Below, in pieces: positions 1 to 9,013 of a DNA stretch of 64,000 nt. Both the position numbers and the translations under genes were made by a program. This DNA comes from JAVXTH01 sp036642795 (lineage in GTDB: Bacteria; Bacillota_I; Bacilli_A; Erysipelotrichales; Erysipelotrichaceae), in NCBI GenBank assembly GCA_036642795.1, contig JAVXTH010000001.1, positions 70,976 through 134,975 of the forward strand. The letters are read 5' to 3'. How positions within the stretch are numbered: the first letter of the stretch is position 1; each line of letters starts with the position of its first letter. Under the pieces are notes generated by a model. The model was not told the DNA's origin, made no database searches, and saw nothing but the letters and a program-made list of their open reading frames with translations.

Positions 1-785
1 GTATGAAAGCTCGAATGGCTAAAATATTCAATCCAAAAGACGGTCGTTCTGTCATGTTAGCGTTTGATCATGGTTATATCATGGGTTCTACTTCAGGACT
101 TGAACGTCTTGACTTGGTCGTACCTGAATTAATCGAAGAAGTTGATTGCTTAATGTGTACAAGAGGAGCATTAAGAACTTGTGTTCCCCCAACAAATAAC
201 AAAGCAATTGCGCTTCGCTGTACTGCAGGATCAAGTGTATTAGACGATGAAATGTCATTTGAAGTTATCGGTGTTGATATTGAAGATGCGATTCGTGTTA
301 ATGCGAGTTGTATGGCAGTTCAAACCTTTATCGGTGCACCAGGAGAAAAAGATTCCATCAAGAATCTATGTAATACAATTGATGCAGGCACTCGCTATGG
401 TATTCCTACACTAGGTGTTGTTGCTGTTGGAAAGCAAATGGAAAGAACACCAAAGTTTTTCTTACTTGCAACACGCATGTTAGCTGAATTAGGAGCACAA
501 ATAATCAAAACTTATTATTGTGAAGACTTTGAAAAAGTCGTAGCAGCATGTCCCGTACCAATTGTAGTAGCTGGTGGTAAAAAACTACCAGAAGATGAAG
601 CATTAACGCTAGTTTATAAAGCAATTCAAGGTGGAGCTGCTGGTGTTGACATGGGAAGAAATATCTTCCAAGCTGAATCACCAAAAGCTATGGCTCGTTG
701 CATCAATAAAATCGTTCACGAAGATTATACCGATGTCGAGGCATATAAATTGTATTTAAAACTAAAAGAAGAATTTAAAAAATAA
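1..785 (+). CDS. lsrF: LsrF-like class I aldolase/thiolase, 5' end cut by the window edge
   Basis: Resembles 3-hydroxy-5-phosphonooxypentane-2,4-dione thiolase (LsrF) of the DeoC/FbaB aldolase family, which cleaves phosphorylated autoinducer-2 breakdown products. Family-like stretches are FNPKDGRSVMLAFDHGY near the visible N terminus, LMCTRGALR, and QIIKTYY, whose lysine matches the Schiff-base lysine of LsrF. The PIVVAGGKKLP and GVDMGRNIFQ phosphate-binding region follows. E. coli LsrF has about 30 more residues before this point, so the ATG at 3 is probably internal and the true start lies outside the window. It is followed in the same direction by a DUF1097 gene and a small VOC-like gene. 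No other lsr genes are visible, so the substrate may differ from that of E. coli. Confidence 0.8.
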   Translation, partial: MKARMAKIFNPKDGRSVMLAFDHGYIMGSTSGLERLDLVVPELIEEVDCLMCTRGALRTCVPPTNNKAIALRCTAGSSVLDDEMSFEVIGVDIEDAIRVNASCMAVQTFIGAPGEKDSIKNLCNTIDAGTRYGIPTLGVVAVGKQMERTPKFFLLATRMLAELGAQIIKTYYCEDFEKVVAACPVPIVVAGGKKLPEDEALTLVYKAIQGGAAGVDMGRNIFQAESPKAMARCINKIVHEDYTDVEAYKLYLKLKEEFKK

Positions 786-818
786 AGGAAAACACATTCG
801 TGTTATAAGGAAATTAAA

Positions 819-1331
819 ATGAAAATAATAAAATACTTGGGTGGACCATTAATCATCGCTATCTTAGCATTTATTTGCCAAATTACTGATCAATTATTAG
901 GACCAATGATGCCAATAGGCGTTGGATTCGGCTGGGTTGCATTCCAAGCTTGGGCTAGTTACTTTATCGCTGGTTGCGATGTTAAGGGTGGAATTAAAGC
1001 ATTTGCTGCATTAATCACTGGAATGATCGCTTCCATTGGAATTATCGCTTTTGGTGGAGCATTATCAGGAAGCTTAGGCTTCTGGGCATTCCCAATCGCT
1101 ATCTTAATTCTTGTTGTTCCAACAATCGCAACTGAAAAAGTTGAATTATTAAACTTAACACCAATTGTATTTATCGGTGCTGGTGCCTTCTTTGGCATTA
1201 TGAATTATGTTCCTGAAGCAACTTTCACAACAGCATTTATTTGCGAAACAACGTATTGTGTACTTGGTTTATTCTTAGGTTACTTAACAATCGTTATTCG
1301 TGGTGCTTACGATAAAAAATTCAACAGCTAA
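819..1331 (+). CDS. DUF1097 family membrane protein
   Basis: A 170-residue, very hydrophobic protein with about five or six membrane segments, rich in Gly, Ala and Ile. It resembles the DUF1097 (YcdZ-like) family of inner-membrane proteins with no established function. The start ATG at 819 follows the ribosome site AAGGAAATT. It lies 33 bases after the LsrF-like aldolase and 24 bases before a small VOC-like gene, so the three probably form one transcript ending at the terminator at 1689-1714. A role in uptake or export of a small metabolite handled by the aldolase is possible, but that is only inferred from position. Confidence 0.7.
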   Translation: MKIIKYLGGPLIIAILAFICQITDQLLGPMMPIGVGFGWVAFQAWASYFIAGCDVKGGIKAFAALITGMIASIGIIAFGGALSGSLGFWAFPIAILILVVPTIATEKVELLNLTPIVFIGAGAFFGIMNYVPEATFTTAFICETTYCVLGLFLGYLTIVIRGAYDKKFNS

Positions 1332-1355
1332 AATTGCTGATAAGGAGAATAAATA

Positions 1356-1676
1356 ATGTTTAAAAAATATGTTCACATTGGTGCTCCTCACACTCAACCA
1401 ATGGAAGGTGAAGTTTGGAACGAAGGTATGAAGTTATGGATGATTGATCCATCTACAAACGACTTTGGTTTTGAATTCTTAAGATTTAGAGAAGATTCTT
1501 GGTTAGCTAAAGAAGTACAAACATTAGTTCACATTGCATGTGAAGTTGAAAGCATTGAAGAAGTTCTTCCTACTTGCGAAAAGATTCTACATGAACCAAT
1601 CGTAGTTGATGAACATTTAACAATCGCCTTTGTTATGAAAGATGGCGTTTGCTTAGAATTAATGGAAATGAAATAA
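1356..1676 (+). CDS. Small VOC/glyoxalase-like protein of unknown function
   Basis: A 106-residue soluble protein, the length of one vicinal-oxygen-chelate half. The N-terminal KYVHIGAPH, the acidic middle with FEFLRF, and the closing VMKDGVCLELMEM strand suggest a VOC-type fold. No metal-binding triad can be assigned with confidence. The ribosome site AAGGAG precedes the ATG. As last gene of the aldolase/DUF1097 operon it may act on a small carbonyl or sugar-derived compound from that pathway. That role is inference from position; the family call itself is tentative. Confidence 0.55.
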   Translation: MFKKYVHIGAPHTQPMEGEVWNEGMKLWMIDPSTNDFGFEFLRFREDSWLAKEVQTLVHIACEVESIEEVLPTCEKILHEPIVVDEHLTIAFVMKDGVCLELMEMK

Positions 1677-1688
1677 AGATAAACAATT

Positions 1689-1714
1689 AGGATTGGATTA
1701 CCAATCCTTTTTTT
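1689..1714 (+). terminator. Intrinsic terminator of the aldolase operon
   Basis: Perfect 8-bp stem AGGATTGG/CCAATCCT with loop ATTA, followed by a run of T. It closes the three-gene operon on the + strand. Confidence 0.9.
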
Positions 1715-1733
1715 GTAGATAAATTATCTGTAT

Positions 1734-1759
1734 AAAAAAAGAGGAACCTTAAGTTCCTC
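1734..1759 (-). terminator. Intrinsic terminator of the BI-1 gene
   Basis: Stem GAGGAAC/GTTCCTC with seven A on its left, which read as a T-run on the - strand. Confidence 0.85.
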
Positions 1760-1768
1760 AATCTTTAA

Positions 1769-2479
1769 TCAATCATCATTTCTTCCTAACATTTGTAGGA
1801 TATATAAGAAAATATTTAAAAAGTCTAAGTATAAATCAAAGGCTGAATAGATACAAAGTGTCTTTAAAGCTTCTTCGTTACCTTCATTTGCCATATAAAG
1901 AGCTTTCATCTTCTGTGTATCATAAGCCGTTAAGCCAGAGAAAACAATTAAGCCTAACGTACAGATCATTTGCTCCATCCAAGGTAAATGAACAAACATC
2001 GCAAAGATATTAAAGCCAATTAAGATAAGCAAACTAGTGAATAAGATTGGCCCAAATTTTGATAAGTCAAAGCGTGTTGTATAACCGATGGTAGCTAGTG
2101 CGCCAAAGTAGACGGCGGTAATACCAAAGGCTAATGCAATCGTCGAAGATGCATAGGCATAAGCAATCACTGAGAAGGTTAAGCCAGTAATAAAAGAATA
2201 AACAAAGAACATTATTTTAGCTTTTTGAGTATTCATTTTATGAACACTTCGAACAAAAGAAACAACGACAGTTAGCTGTAATACTAACGCTACGATGCCA
2301 ATTAAGCCTCCACTACCCATCAATAGTCTTTCCATGAAGCCGGTAGCAGCAAAGAAGAAGGCTGTCACAGCAGTAATCATCAGTCCAATAAACATCCATA
2401 AGAAAGTTGATGCACTATGTTGAGCTAACGTTGTTGGTCCATCACTTGTAAAAGCAACATTTTGCTTGTTATTTAACAT
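1769..2479 (-). CDS. Bax inhibitor-1 family membrane protein (YetJ/YccA-like)
   Basis: A 236-residue protein with a short soluble N terminus and seven predicted membrane segments. It matches the Bax inhibitor-1/YccA family; B. subtilis YetJ is a pH-sensitive calcium leak channel. Typical signs are the FIGLMITAVTAFFF first segment, YSFITGLTFS in the middle, and GLTAYDTQKMKALY near the end, which carries the conserved Asp of the family. The start at 2479 follows GGAGTGATTTT. It sits alone between a terminator and the amidase operon. Family membership is clear; calcium transport is inferred from homologues. Confidence 0.88.
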   Translation of the reverse strand: MLNNKQNVAFTSDGPTTLAQHSASTFLWMFIGLMITAVTAFFFAATGFMERLLMGSGGLIGIVALVLQLTVVVSFVRSVHKMNTQKAKIMFFVYSFITGLTFSVIAYAYASSTIALAFGITAVYFGALATIGYTTRFDLSKFGPILFTSLLILIGFNIFAMFVHLPWMEQMICTLGLIVFSGLTAYDTQKMKALYMANEGNEEALKTLCIYSAFDLYLDFLNIFLYILQMLGRNDD

Positions 2480-2571
2480 AAAATCACTCCATTTCTACAT
2501 CATAGTATATGCCATAACGATCATTTATTAAAGCTTTTTACAACATTTACGACAATTAAACATAATTTTCC

Positions 2572-3336
2572 TTAATCTTTTTTCTCTTTATCTTGTTTCA
2601 ATGTCTTTAAAATACCTTTAGATAAAGCATCCGCTAATTCATTTTGACCACTTTTAGACATTAAATAATTCTTTTCTTCTTCATCTGATATAAAGCCTAC
2701 TTCTACTAAAGCTGCAGGTACTTGATTGTACATTAAGATTGTTAAGGGATGATTCGCTTCATCTTTAACACCACGACTCTCATTGCGTTTGATTTTCACT
2801 AATTCATCATTAATATTATTAGCAAAAGCAATGTTAGCATTATTAATAAACATCGTCCATACTTCACTTCCGTGTGCCCCATCGTTAAAGTTTTCACTTG
2901 AATTGGTATGAATGGATAAGAAATAATCCGCATCGGCAGCATTTGAAATATTAACACGGCCATGTAAATCCGTTCCTTGACGATTTCCTAAAGCACGGTC
3001 ATCTTTTCTTGTATAGACAACTTTAACATTCTTATTTTCTAATATTTTACCGGTTTTTAACGTGATCGATAACGTAATATCCTTCTCGCAATACCCTTCA
3101 ATGGAACTACTACCTTCATCATAACCACCATGACCAGCATCTAAGACAACGGTGCCGATTTTTTTTGGTTGAAAGATTGCCTCCACTTGTTCTTGAATCA
3201 TAAAATTAGGTGCAATTAATTTAATCATAAAATAACATAAAGTAAGAATTAAAAGTATCATAAAAAGAAAGCCAATTATGACAATGAATAATCTTCCTTT
3301 TCTTATTCTTCTTTTCTTTTTATGTTTTTTACTCAT
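2572..3336 (-). CDS. N-acetylmuramoyl-L-alanine amidase (Amidase_3), membrane-anchored
   Basis: Cleaves the bond between N-acetylmuramic acid and L-alanine in peptidoglycan. A strongly basic N terminus (KKHKKKRRIRKGR) is followed by one membrane segment at about residues 15-40, placing the catalytic domain outside the cell. Zinc-site motifs of the family are visible: VVLDAGHGG near residue 65, a glutamate shortly after, SIHTNS near 145, and the catalytic glutamate in ALVEVGFIS near 215. It has no binding repeats. It lies 9 bases after the YaiI/YqxD gene and is probably co-transcribed with ilvA. The start follows AAGGGGTAGCT. Confidence 0.88.
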   Translation of the reverse strand: MSKKHKKKRRIRKGRLFIVIIGFLFMILLILTLCYFMIKLIAPNFMIQEQVEAIFQPKKIGTVVLDAGHGGYDEGSSSIEGYCEKDITLSITLKTGKILENKNVKVVYTRKDDRALGNRQGTDLHGRVNISNAADADYFLSIHTNSSENFNDGAHGSEVWTMFINNANIAFANNINDELVKIKRNESRGVKDEANHPLTILMYNQVPAALVEVGFISDEEEKNYLMSKSGQNELADALSKGILKTLKQDKEKKD

Positions 3337-3345
3337 AGCTACCCC

Positions 3346-3783
3346 TTATACTAAAATTCGATTCATTAATTGATGAAATCCTTCGATAAAGGCTTCATCA
3401 TCTTTATTGGTTCGTTTCGCAATATGATCAAATTTATGATGTTTACGATAACTCTGCGAAATTGCTCTTTTCATTAATAATTCATCGATATTACCATCAT
3501 GATACTCTTGTCCATATTGATTGATTGCATAGCCCTGTTTACTAAGCACCAGAGCTGCCAAACCATAATCTTGCGTTACAACTACATCTCCAGCCTTAAC
3601 TCTTGACAGAAGCGCATAATCAACGCTGTCACTGCCTGTATCAACTAAGATAATATCTGCTTCCTCGTTTTGATAAGCATGAGCATAATCACATACAATG
3701 CTAACTTTACAATCATAATAGATACTTAAATCAATGGTTTCATCGACAACGGGACACCCATCTGCATCAATCCAAATGTTCAT
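3346..3783 (-). CDS. yqxD: YaiI/YqxD family protein (DUF188), NYN/PIN-like
   Basis: A 145-residue protein of the UPF0178 (YaiI/YqxD) family, which has a PIN-like nuclease fold but no settled function. The N-terminal IDADGCPV motif is diagnostic, with conserved aspartates again in LVDTGSDSVDYAL and VVTQDYGLA. The C-terminal half is basic (SYRKHHKFDHIAKR). Its ATG lies within the last codons of ilvA (overlap about 17 bases) and has no good ribosome site of its own, so translation is probably coupled to ilvA. The overlap with ilvA says little about its job. Confidence 0.87.
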   Translation of the reverse strand: MNIWIDADGCPVVDETIDLSIYYDCKVSIVCDYAHAYQNEEADIILVDTGSDSVDYALLSRVKAGDVVVTQDYGLAALVLSKQGYAINQYGQEYHDGNIDELLMKRAISQSYRKHHKFDHIAKRTNKDDEAFIEGFHQLMNRILV

Positions 3784-4984
3784 TAATTTTATCGGTTACA
3801 ACTTTAGGATCATAACCATTTTCCTTTAACTTTTGAATCATTAGATCAATATGTTCATGATTAAATGTTTCAATCACTAAACCAACTCGGCATTTATTAA
3901 ATAAAGCATTTTCAAAGATACGATTATGATTAACGGAAACAATATTTGCCCCTGTACTTCCAATCAATTCAATTACTTTACTAAGATTTCCTGGTTTATC
4001 CACTACTTCTAAATTAAGAACTGCTTTTCTTCCGGTTTTAACTAAACCTAAATCAATAATTTTTGATAAGAAATTAACATCAATATTACCACCAGATAAA
4101 ACTGCCACACATTTTTTATCTTCAATATCAACTTTATGAAACATTGCCGCCGCAACGGAACTTGCTCCTGCCCCTTCACCGACCATTTTCATTTTTTCAA
4201 CAAGCATTAATATCGCCGCAGCGATTTCTTCTTCACTAACGCTTACAACGCCATCTAAATATTTACGACAATAATCAAAGGTGATATTTCCTGGTGCTTT
4301 TACCGCAATTCCATCGGCAATCGTCGTAACTTGATCTAACGTGATAATTTTGTTTGCTTCCATACTATCTTTCATACTCGATGCATTTCTTGCTTCAACT
4401 CCATAAACTTTACAACTAGGTTTTAAGCTTTTAATCGCATAGGCAATGCCACTAGCAAGTCCTCCACCACCAATTGGTACAATAACACATTCAACTTCTG
4501 GCATTTTCTCGACAATTTCTAAGCCAATTGTAGCCTGCCCTGCGATAATATCTTCATCGTTAAAAGGCTCAATAAAGATAGCACCATTAATCAGTTGAAG
4601 ATGTTGTGCATATTCATACGCATCATTAAAAGTATCGCCTTGAAGCACTACTTCAACCCCATAACTACGGGTTGCCTCAATCTTTGATAAAGGTGCGCTT
4701 TTGGGCATGACAATCGTTCCTTTTATATTCATATCATGGCAAGCATAAGCAACTCCTTGCGCATGATTTCCAGCACTAGCCGCGATTACGCCCTTGGCTT
4801 TTTCAGCTTCACTTAATTTAGATAATTTATAATAAGCACCTCTTAACTTAAAAGCTCCGGTACTTTGTAGATTTTCTGCTTTAATGTATAAATTACGATG
4901 TATTTTATCTGCTTTCACAATGGGTGTTTTACTAATCACACCATTTAATACTTCTCTAGCCTCTTCAATCTGTTTCATATCCAT
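3767..4984 (-). CDS. ilvA: Threonine dehydratase with C-terminal ACT domain
   Basis: PLP enzyme that deaminates threonine to 2-oxobutyrate. The PLP lysine is in STGAFKLRGAYYKL near residue 45; the SAGNHAQGVAYA loop and the glycine-rich phosphate cup PIGGGGLASG near 170 follow. An ACT-like regulatory domain starts near residue 325 (LNLEVVDKPGNLSKVIELI). At about 405 residues it has the length of the biosynthetic/catabolic hybrid type. I start it at the ATG at 4984 because GATGGAGGTAAGCTT lies just upstream; a start at 5029 lacks this. It heads an operon with the YqxD-like and amidase genes. No other isoleucine genes are near, so a catabolic role is as likely as isoleucine synthesis. Confidence 0.9.
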   Translation of the reverse strand: MDMKQIEEAREVLNGVISKTPIVKADKIHRNLYIKAENLQSTGAFKLRGAYYKLSKLSEAEKAKGVIAASAGNHAQGVAYACHDMNIKGTIVMPKSAPLSKIEATRSYGVEVVLQGDTFNDAYEYAQHLQLINGAIFIEPFNDEDIIAGQATIGLEIVEKMPEVECVIVPIGGGGLASGIAYAIKSLKPSCKVYGVEARNASSMKDSMEANKIITLDQVTTIADGIAVKAPGNITFDYCRKYLDGVVSVSEEEIAAAILMLVEKMKMVGEGAGASSVAAAMFHKVDIEDKKCVAVLSGGNIDVNFLSKIIDLGLVKTGRKAVLNLEVVDKPGNLSKVIELIGSTGANIVSVNHNRIFENALFNKCRVGLVIETFNHEHIDLMIQKLKENGYDPKVVTDKINEHLD

Positions 4985-5045
4985 AAGCTTACCTCCATCA
5001 ATCTTTACTATTATCATAACCCTTTCCACTTAAAATAGAAAGTAA

Positions 5046-5114
5046 AAAAGCAGAATAACTGTCTTTTAATCAAGAACAAATCATAAGTTATGTGTATGGT
5101 ATACAGTTGTTCTT
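5046..5114 (-). promoter_or_regulatory. Possible structured leader upstream of ilvA
   Basis: On the - strand, AAGAACAA (5107-5114) can pair with TTGTTCTT (5072-5079). A second weak hairpin ending in a T-rich tract (about 5046-5066) lies between this and the gene. No T-box sequence is seen, so any regulatory role is speculative. Confidence 0.3.
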
Positions 5115-5123
5115 CTACCCTTG

Positions 5124-5156
5124 AACAAAAAAAAGGACAAATCGAATTGTCCTTTT
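5124..5156 (-). terminator. Intrinsic terminator after the surface protein operon
   Basis: Ten-base stem AAAAGGACAA/TTGTCCTTTT with A-run on its left side, giving a T-run on the - strand just after the 70-residue gene. Confidence 0.9.
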
Positions 5157-5166
5157 CCTGTATCAA

Positions 5167-5379
5167 TTAATAAGCTTTTTGCTTATCTTCTAATGTTTCC
5201 ATTTGATCTTGTAAGTCTTTTAGCTTTCTTGATTGATTATGCCAAGTAATTAACGCAATGCTCAATACAAGTGCACCAATCAATAATACGATCAAATCAA
5301 GATCACAGAAACCAAAGAAATATAAGACAACCATAGCAACCGCAAAGAGTGCTGATATTACATAGTCGATTGTTTTCAT
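5167..5379 (-). CDS. Small two-helix membrane protein, function unknown
   Basis: A 70-residue protein with two membrane helices (about residues 6-24 and 27-46) and a charged, coiled-coil-like tail (SRKLKDLQDQMETLEDK). I do not recognise a family. Its ATG overlaps the stop codon of the large surface protein (ATGA overlap), implying translational coupling and roughly matched amounts. Both proteins end in a charged cytoplasmic tail after a membrane helix, so it may be a partner that holds or processes the surface protein; that is inference from arrangement only. Confidence 0.6.
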   Translation of the reverse strand: MKTIDYVISALFAVAMVVLYFFGFCDLDLIVLLIGALVLSIALITWHNQSRKLKDLQDQMETLEDKQKAY

Positions 5380-8300
5380 ATAGCTTGTCCCTCCATTTCT
5401 TTATTCATTTCATTTAATTCTTTTTTGTTTTTATGATTTGTATGACTACGTCCATAAATTCTTACTGCTGCGTAAATACCATACAAGAATGTAAGTAGAA
5501 GCATTAACCAGTGAATCCAACATCCATCATGATTTGCCAATGGTGTTTTGTCATCCTTAACAACTTCTTCTTTTGGTTTTGCTTCAGGAGTTACTTCATT
5601 AGGTACTACTTCCGGATTAAGAACTGGAGTAGGGTTTAATGGAGCAGCTGGAGTTACTGGAGTAACTGGAGCAAGTGGTGTTGTAGGAGTAAGCGGTGTA
5701 TTAGGTGTTACAGGAGTAACTGGTTCAGGAACAATTGGCGTAACTACTTCTGCATATTGTGCAACATACGTAATTGTTGATTTAGGTGTACCTTCTACAT
5801 AAGTAGGAAGTACTGGAGTATAACCAGTGAACTCATAACCTTCATTTGCGCTTGGTGTAGGTGCTTTTGGTAAAGCATCAAAACCACTTAATAAGTTTTC
5901 AAACTTAGTTTGTGTACCTTCTGTAAATGTACCATTTGTACCTTGATCGAATATTACTGTTACATATTCTTCAATATCTGGAATTTCATTGTAATTTCTA
6001 TCTTCAGCATATTGAGCAGTGAAGATCATATCTTTAACAACTTCTTTATCAACTGCATATCCATTATTCCAATTCGGTCTAGCAAGGATCCATCCCTCAT
6101 TTGGAATGATACGAGGATCTGTAATTTGATTGTCTGATAATTTAGATCCAATTAACACTTCAATACTAATTACATTTCCATCTACATCTTCATTTACTAA
6201 TGTACCATGAGCTCCTNNNNNNNNNNNNNNNNNNNNNNNNNNNNNNNNNNNNNNNNNNNNNNNNNNNNNNNNNNNNNNNNNNNNNNNNNNNNNNNNNNNN
6301 NNNNNNNNNNNNNNNNACTATCAGCAGTTACTTTTTTACCTTCGATGAAATAGTTAACCGTTAATTTTGCAGGTCTTTTTTGTTCTTCATCTTTTACATA
6401 TTGTGCTTTAAAAGTTGTATTATCATTAAACTTCATACCATTAATTGTGTCATTATCATATAATGTTTCATTATCATTCATCTTCCAACCAGTAAAAATA
6501 TATCCTTTTTTAGAAGGTGTTGGTACCGTTTGTTTATCACTTAATTTGCTACCATTACAAACTTTATAATTAACATCATTTTCTTTATTATCTAAATCAA
6601 ATTTAACATCAAATTTTTTCACAATATAAACATGATATCTAACTTCAAATCCTTCATTCAATACTTTATCTGTTTCAGGATCATAGTCTTTCCAACTCTT
6701 ATTCTTATTATTATCAAGATATTCAATCTTTGTCTTAAATACTAGTTTATAAGTGTCTTTCGCATATCCCTTTTTACCAATATATTCATTGGCAAAGTCT
6801 TTAATCTGAGCTTGTGTATATGCTAATTTATCATCATGCCCAATCGTATCTTTATTTAAATGAGCCCAACGATCATTACCTGGTAAGAAATCATCATTAA
6901 TATATACTGTAAAATTGATATTTTTCTTATATTGTGCTGTAAAAATTGTTTCACCATTAATTACTTTATTTTCTGCATAACCATTATTCCATGGAGTATC
7001 TGCTACTTCACAGTTTGTATTTGTTGTAATCTCTGGTGCTTTAATATTGTTTTCAGCTAATGTAGTTTCTTTTAAAATATCTTTAAAGATTACGTTACCA
7101 TCAGCATCTTGACCAGCTAATGAACCTTTAGTTCCGTTATTAAATGTAACCGTTGTCCATTTAGTTTCATCTTTTACATAATAAATATTGATTACTCCAT
7201 TTTGAATAATTTTATCTGTTTCAATTGGATCGTTTCTAGAAAAAGCATAACCTTCTCCATTATATTTAGATTTGTATTGATCAATATTTACGTTAATTGT
7301 ATCTTGATGATTCCATACGATTTCGTTTGCTGAAATTGTATCACCTTCAACAAGTTTGTTATCTTTATAAAAATTAATCGTATAATTTAATTTAGTCTCT
7401 GCTTTTACAAATTTAGCATAGAAAGTTTGTGATTGATTGCCAATTTGATATTTATTATTTTCTACTTTATTTGTATAAGTATCATCTGTATACCAACCAT
7501 CGAAATCATATTTTTCTTGATTGTATTGATAATACTTAATATCATCGTTCATTGGCATATCAATTTCTTTGTTTTTATCCGTTAAATATGAATTAATTTT
7601 CAAGTCCTGAGAAATTTCTTCATTGTTAGGATTCATTACTTTAAAATTAACAGTTACTTGTTTTTCGGTTACAACATCAAATGTTCCATCAACATGATAT
7701 TGATTACCACTAGCAATCTGCTCTCCCTTTTTATTTACCGCTCCATCAGCTATAGCAATACGGTTCCAACCTTTAAATGTTCTTGATTTAACATTTTCAA
7801 TACCTTTTGTTAATTCTATCATTGTATTATTAATAGAATTGATTGATGGAGCACTTTTGATTTCTTTAGTATATTTATTAATACTTCCTTTACCAACATA
7901 TAAATAGGAATCGTTTCCACGATCACTATTAAAGTCCTTGCCTGGTTTTAATAGATAGAAATAAGCATCTTCTTCATTATTCCAGCCAAACGTTGAACGA
8001 TTTGTCATTGGACTTAATAATTCTTGTGGTAACTCAGCTTTAGGACTTGTTGTAACATTAACTACAAGTTCTTTGCTCATAATATTGTTTTCACGATCAA
8101 AAACAATCATTTCTTGATGATAGTCTACATTATCAAGTTTTTGACTCTCAATAACATAACCATCAAGTGCAGTTACGTTTACTTCTTCTGGATTTGTTGA
8201 TAAGCCATAAGCAAGTGTACTTGCTTCCTTTTCTTCGCCATCAACATTGACTGTAACATTTAGTTTATAACTAGCTTCTGGAATATCAACTGCAGCTTTG

Positions 8301-8449
8301 TCATAAACGCCAGTGGGTTCACCCTTAGTCTCAAGATTTATATAATTGCTCTTGAAAACATTTTCGTTTTCATTCGCAAATATATTACTTGGAACCAATT
8401 GAATGAACATTGCGATAATGAATAATACCTTCGTAAATTTCTTAAACAT
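5376..8449 (-). CDS. Large secreted repeat protein with C-terminal membrane anchor, interrupted by a sequencing gap
   Basis: One gene split by 100 N at 6217-6316. Reading frames on the two sides differ only because 100 is a filler length. The left side reads GAHGTLVNEDVDGNV directly up to the gap, matching the repeat GTKGSLAGQDADGNV seen on the other side. The N terminus is a signal peptide (KKFTKVLFIIAMFIQLVPS). Several InlB B-repeat-like units end in FxAKFVK or FTAQY after GW or WNNGYA. A Pro/Thr-rich stalk precedes one membrane helix (WIHWLMLLLTFLYGIYAAVRI) and a charged tail. No LPXTG motif is present, so anchoring is by the helix rather than by sortase. Probably a cell-surface adhesin or matrix-binding protein. 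The true length is unknown. Confidence 0.8.
6217..6316. other. Assembly gap (100 N) inside the surface protein gene
   Basis: Exactly 100 N, a conventional filler for unknown length. It falls within a repeat-coding stretch, a usual cause of assembly breaks. Confidence 0.98.
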
Positions 8450-9013
8450 AATGATCCCCGCTTTCTGTATTTTGTGAACTTTTATATCTTGTTCTACCTA
8501 CAGTATAATCAGCACGGGTTATATTATGGTTATATTCAAACAATTACGATACCTTTTTTTATATTAATATTTTGTAAGCATTTTCATTGTTTGATTTCAA
8601 AAAATAATTGAAAACATAAAAAAAATATACGAGGTAATCGTATCTGCATGTTTCAATTATCATGCTTTTTAACGTACTCTCGTATATTCTTTGTGGTTAC
8701 CTATCGTTCATCTAAGTCCTTGCTCTTTGTACTTAATGTTTCCTCATACATCACAACAACCACGATGTTCATCAACTCAGATATCAATCATAATTCACTT
8801 GCTTTCATTTGCTCAAGCTTTTATGATCTACTATCATGACTTTTTAGGTTCCCTATATTTCGTATATGCAGCTCACTCTTCCAACCATTAACTTGGTTAT
8901 GTAATGAACTCATATATGAATATCGCTTCCTACAATGTCATTATAAAAGCGCTTACATTTTTTGTAAAGGCTAGTGGAATAATCGGTAAAAATATGGAAT
9001 GCCTGGTAATTAC
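8450..9013. other. Gene-free stretch of 564 bases between the surface protein and SIS gene 1
   Basis: No convincing gene on either strand. It holds a TATACT -10-like box for the surface protein (8502-8507, - strand) without a clear -35, a long hairpin at 8617-8687, and two near-matches to the cre consensus, one base off each (ATGTAAGCGCTTTTA on the - strand near 8946-8960, and TGTAAGCATTTTCA on the + strand near 8574-8587). One - strand frame from about 8660 to 8900 shows short open runs broken by several stops, so decayed coding sequence or a non-coding transcript are both possible. Confidence 0.5.
8617..8687 (-). terminator. Long hairpin followed by T-run, possible end of an unknown - strand transcript
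   Basis: Outer stem ATATACGAG/CTCGTATAT (8625-8633 with 8679-8687) encloses an inner stem GCATG/CATGC. Eight A precede it, giving a T-run on the - strand. It lies between the SIS gene and the surface protein. Confidence 0.5.

Noticed and set aside
5040..5125. T-box riboswitch upstream of ilvA
   Set aside because: No T-box sequence (AAGGGTGG type) or stem I is visible; only simple inverted repeats.
5548..5802. Open frame on the + strand rich in Gly, Val and Thr
   Set aside because: It mirrors the Pro/Thr stalk of the surface protein on the other strand and has no ribosome site.
6197..6316. Apparent stop and frame change of the surface protein at the N-run
   Set aside because: The repeat sequence continues in another frame directly at the gap edge; the shift comes from the filler length, not from mutation.
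8648..8891. Two short + strand open frames in the gene-free stretch
   Set aside because: Low-quality composition, no ribosome site, and overlap with the hairpin region; no family likeness.
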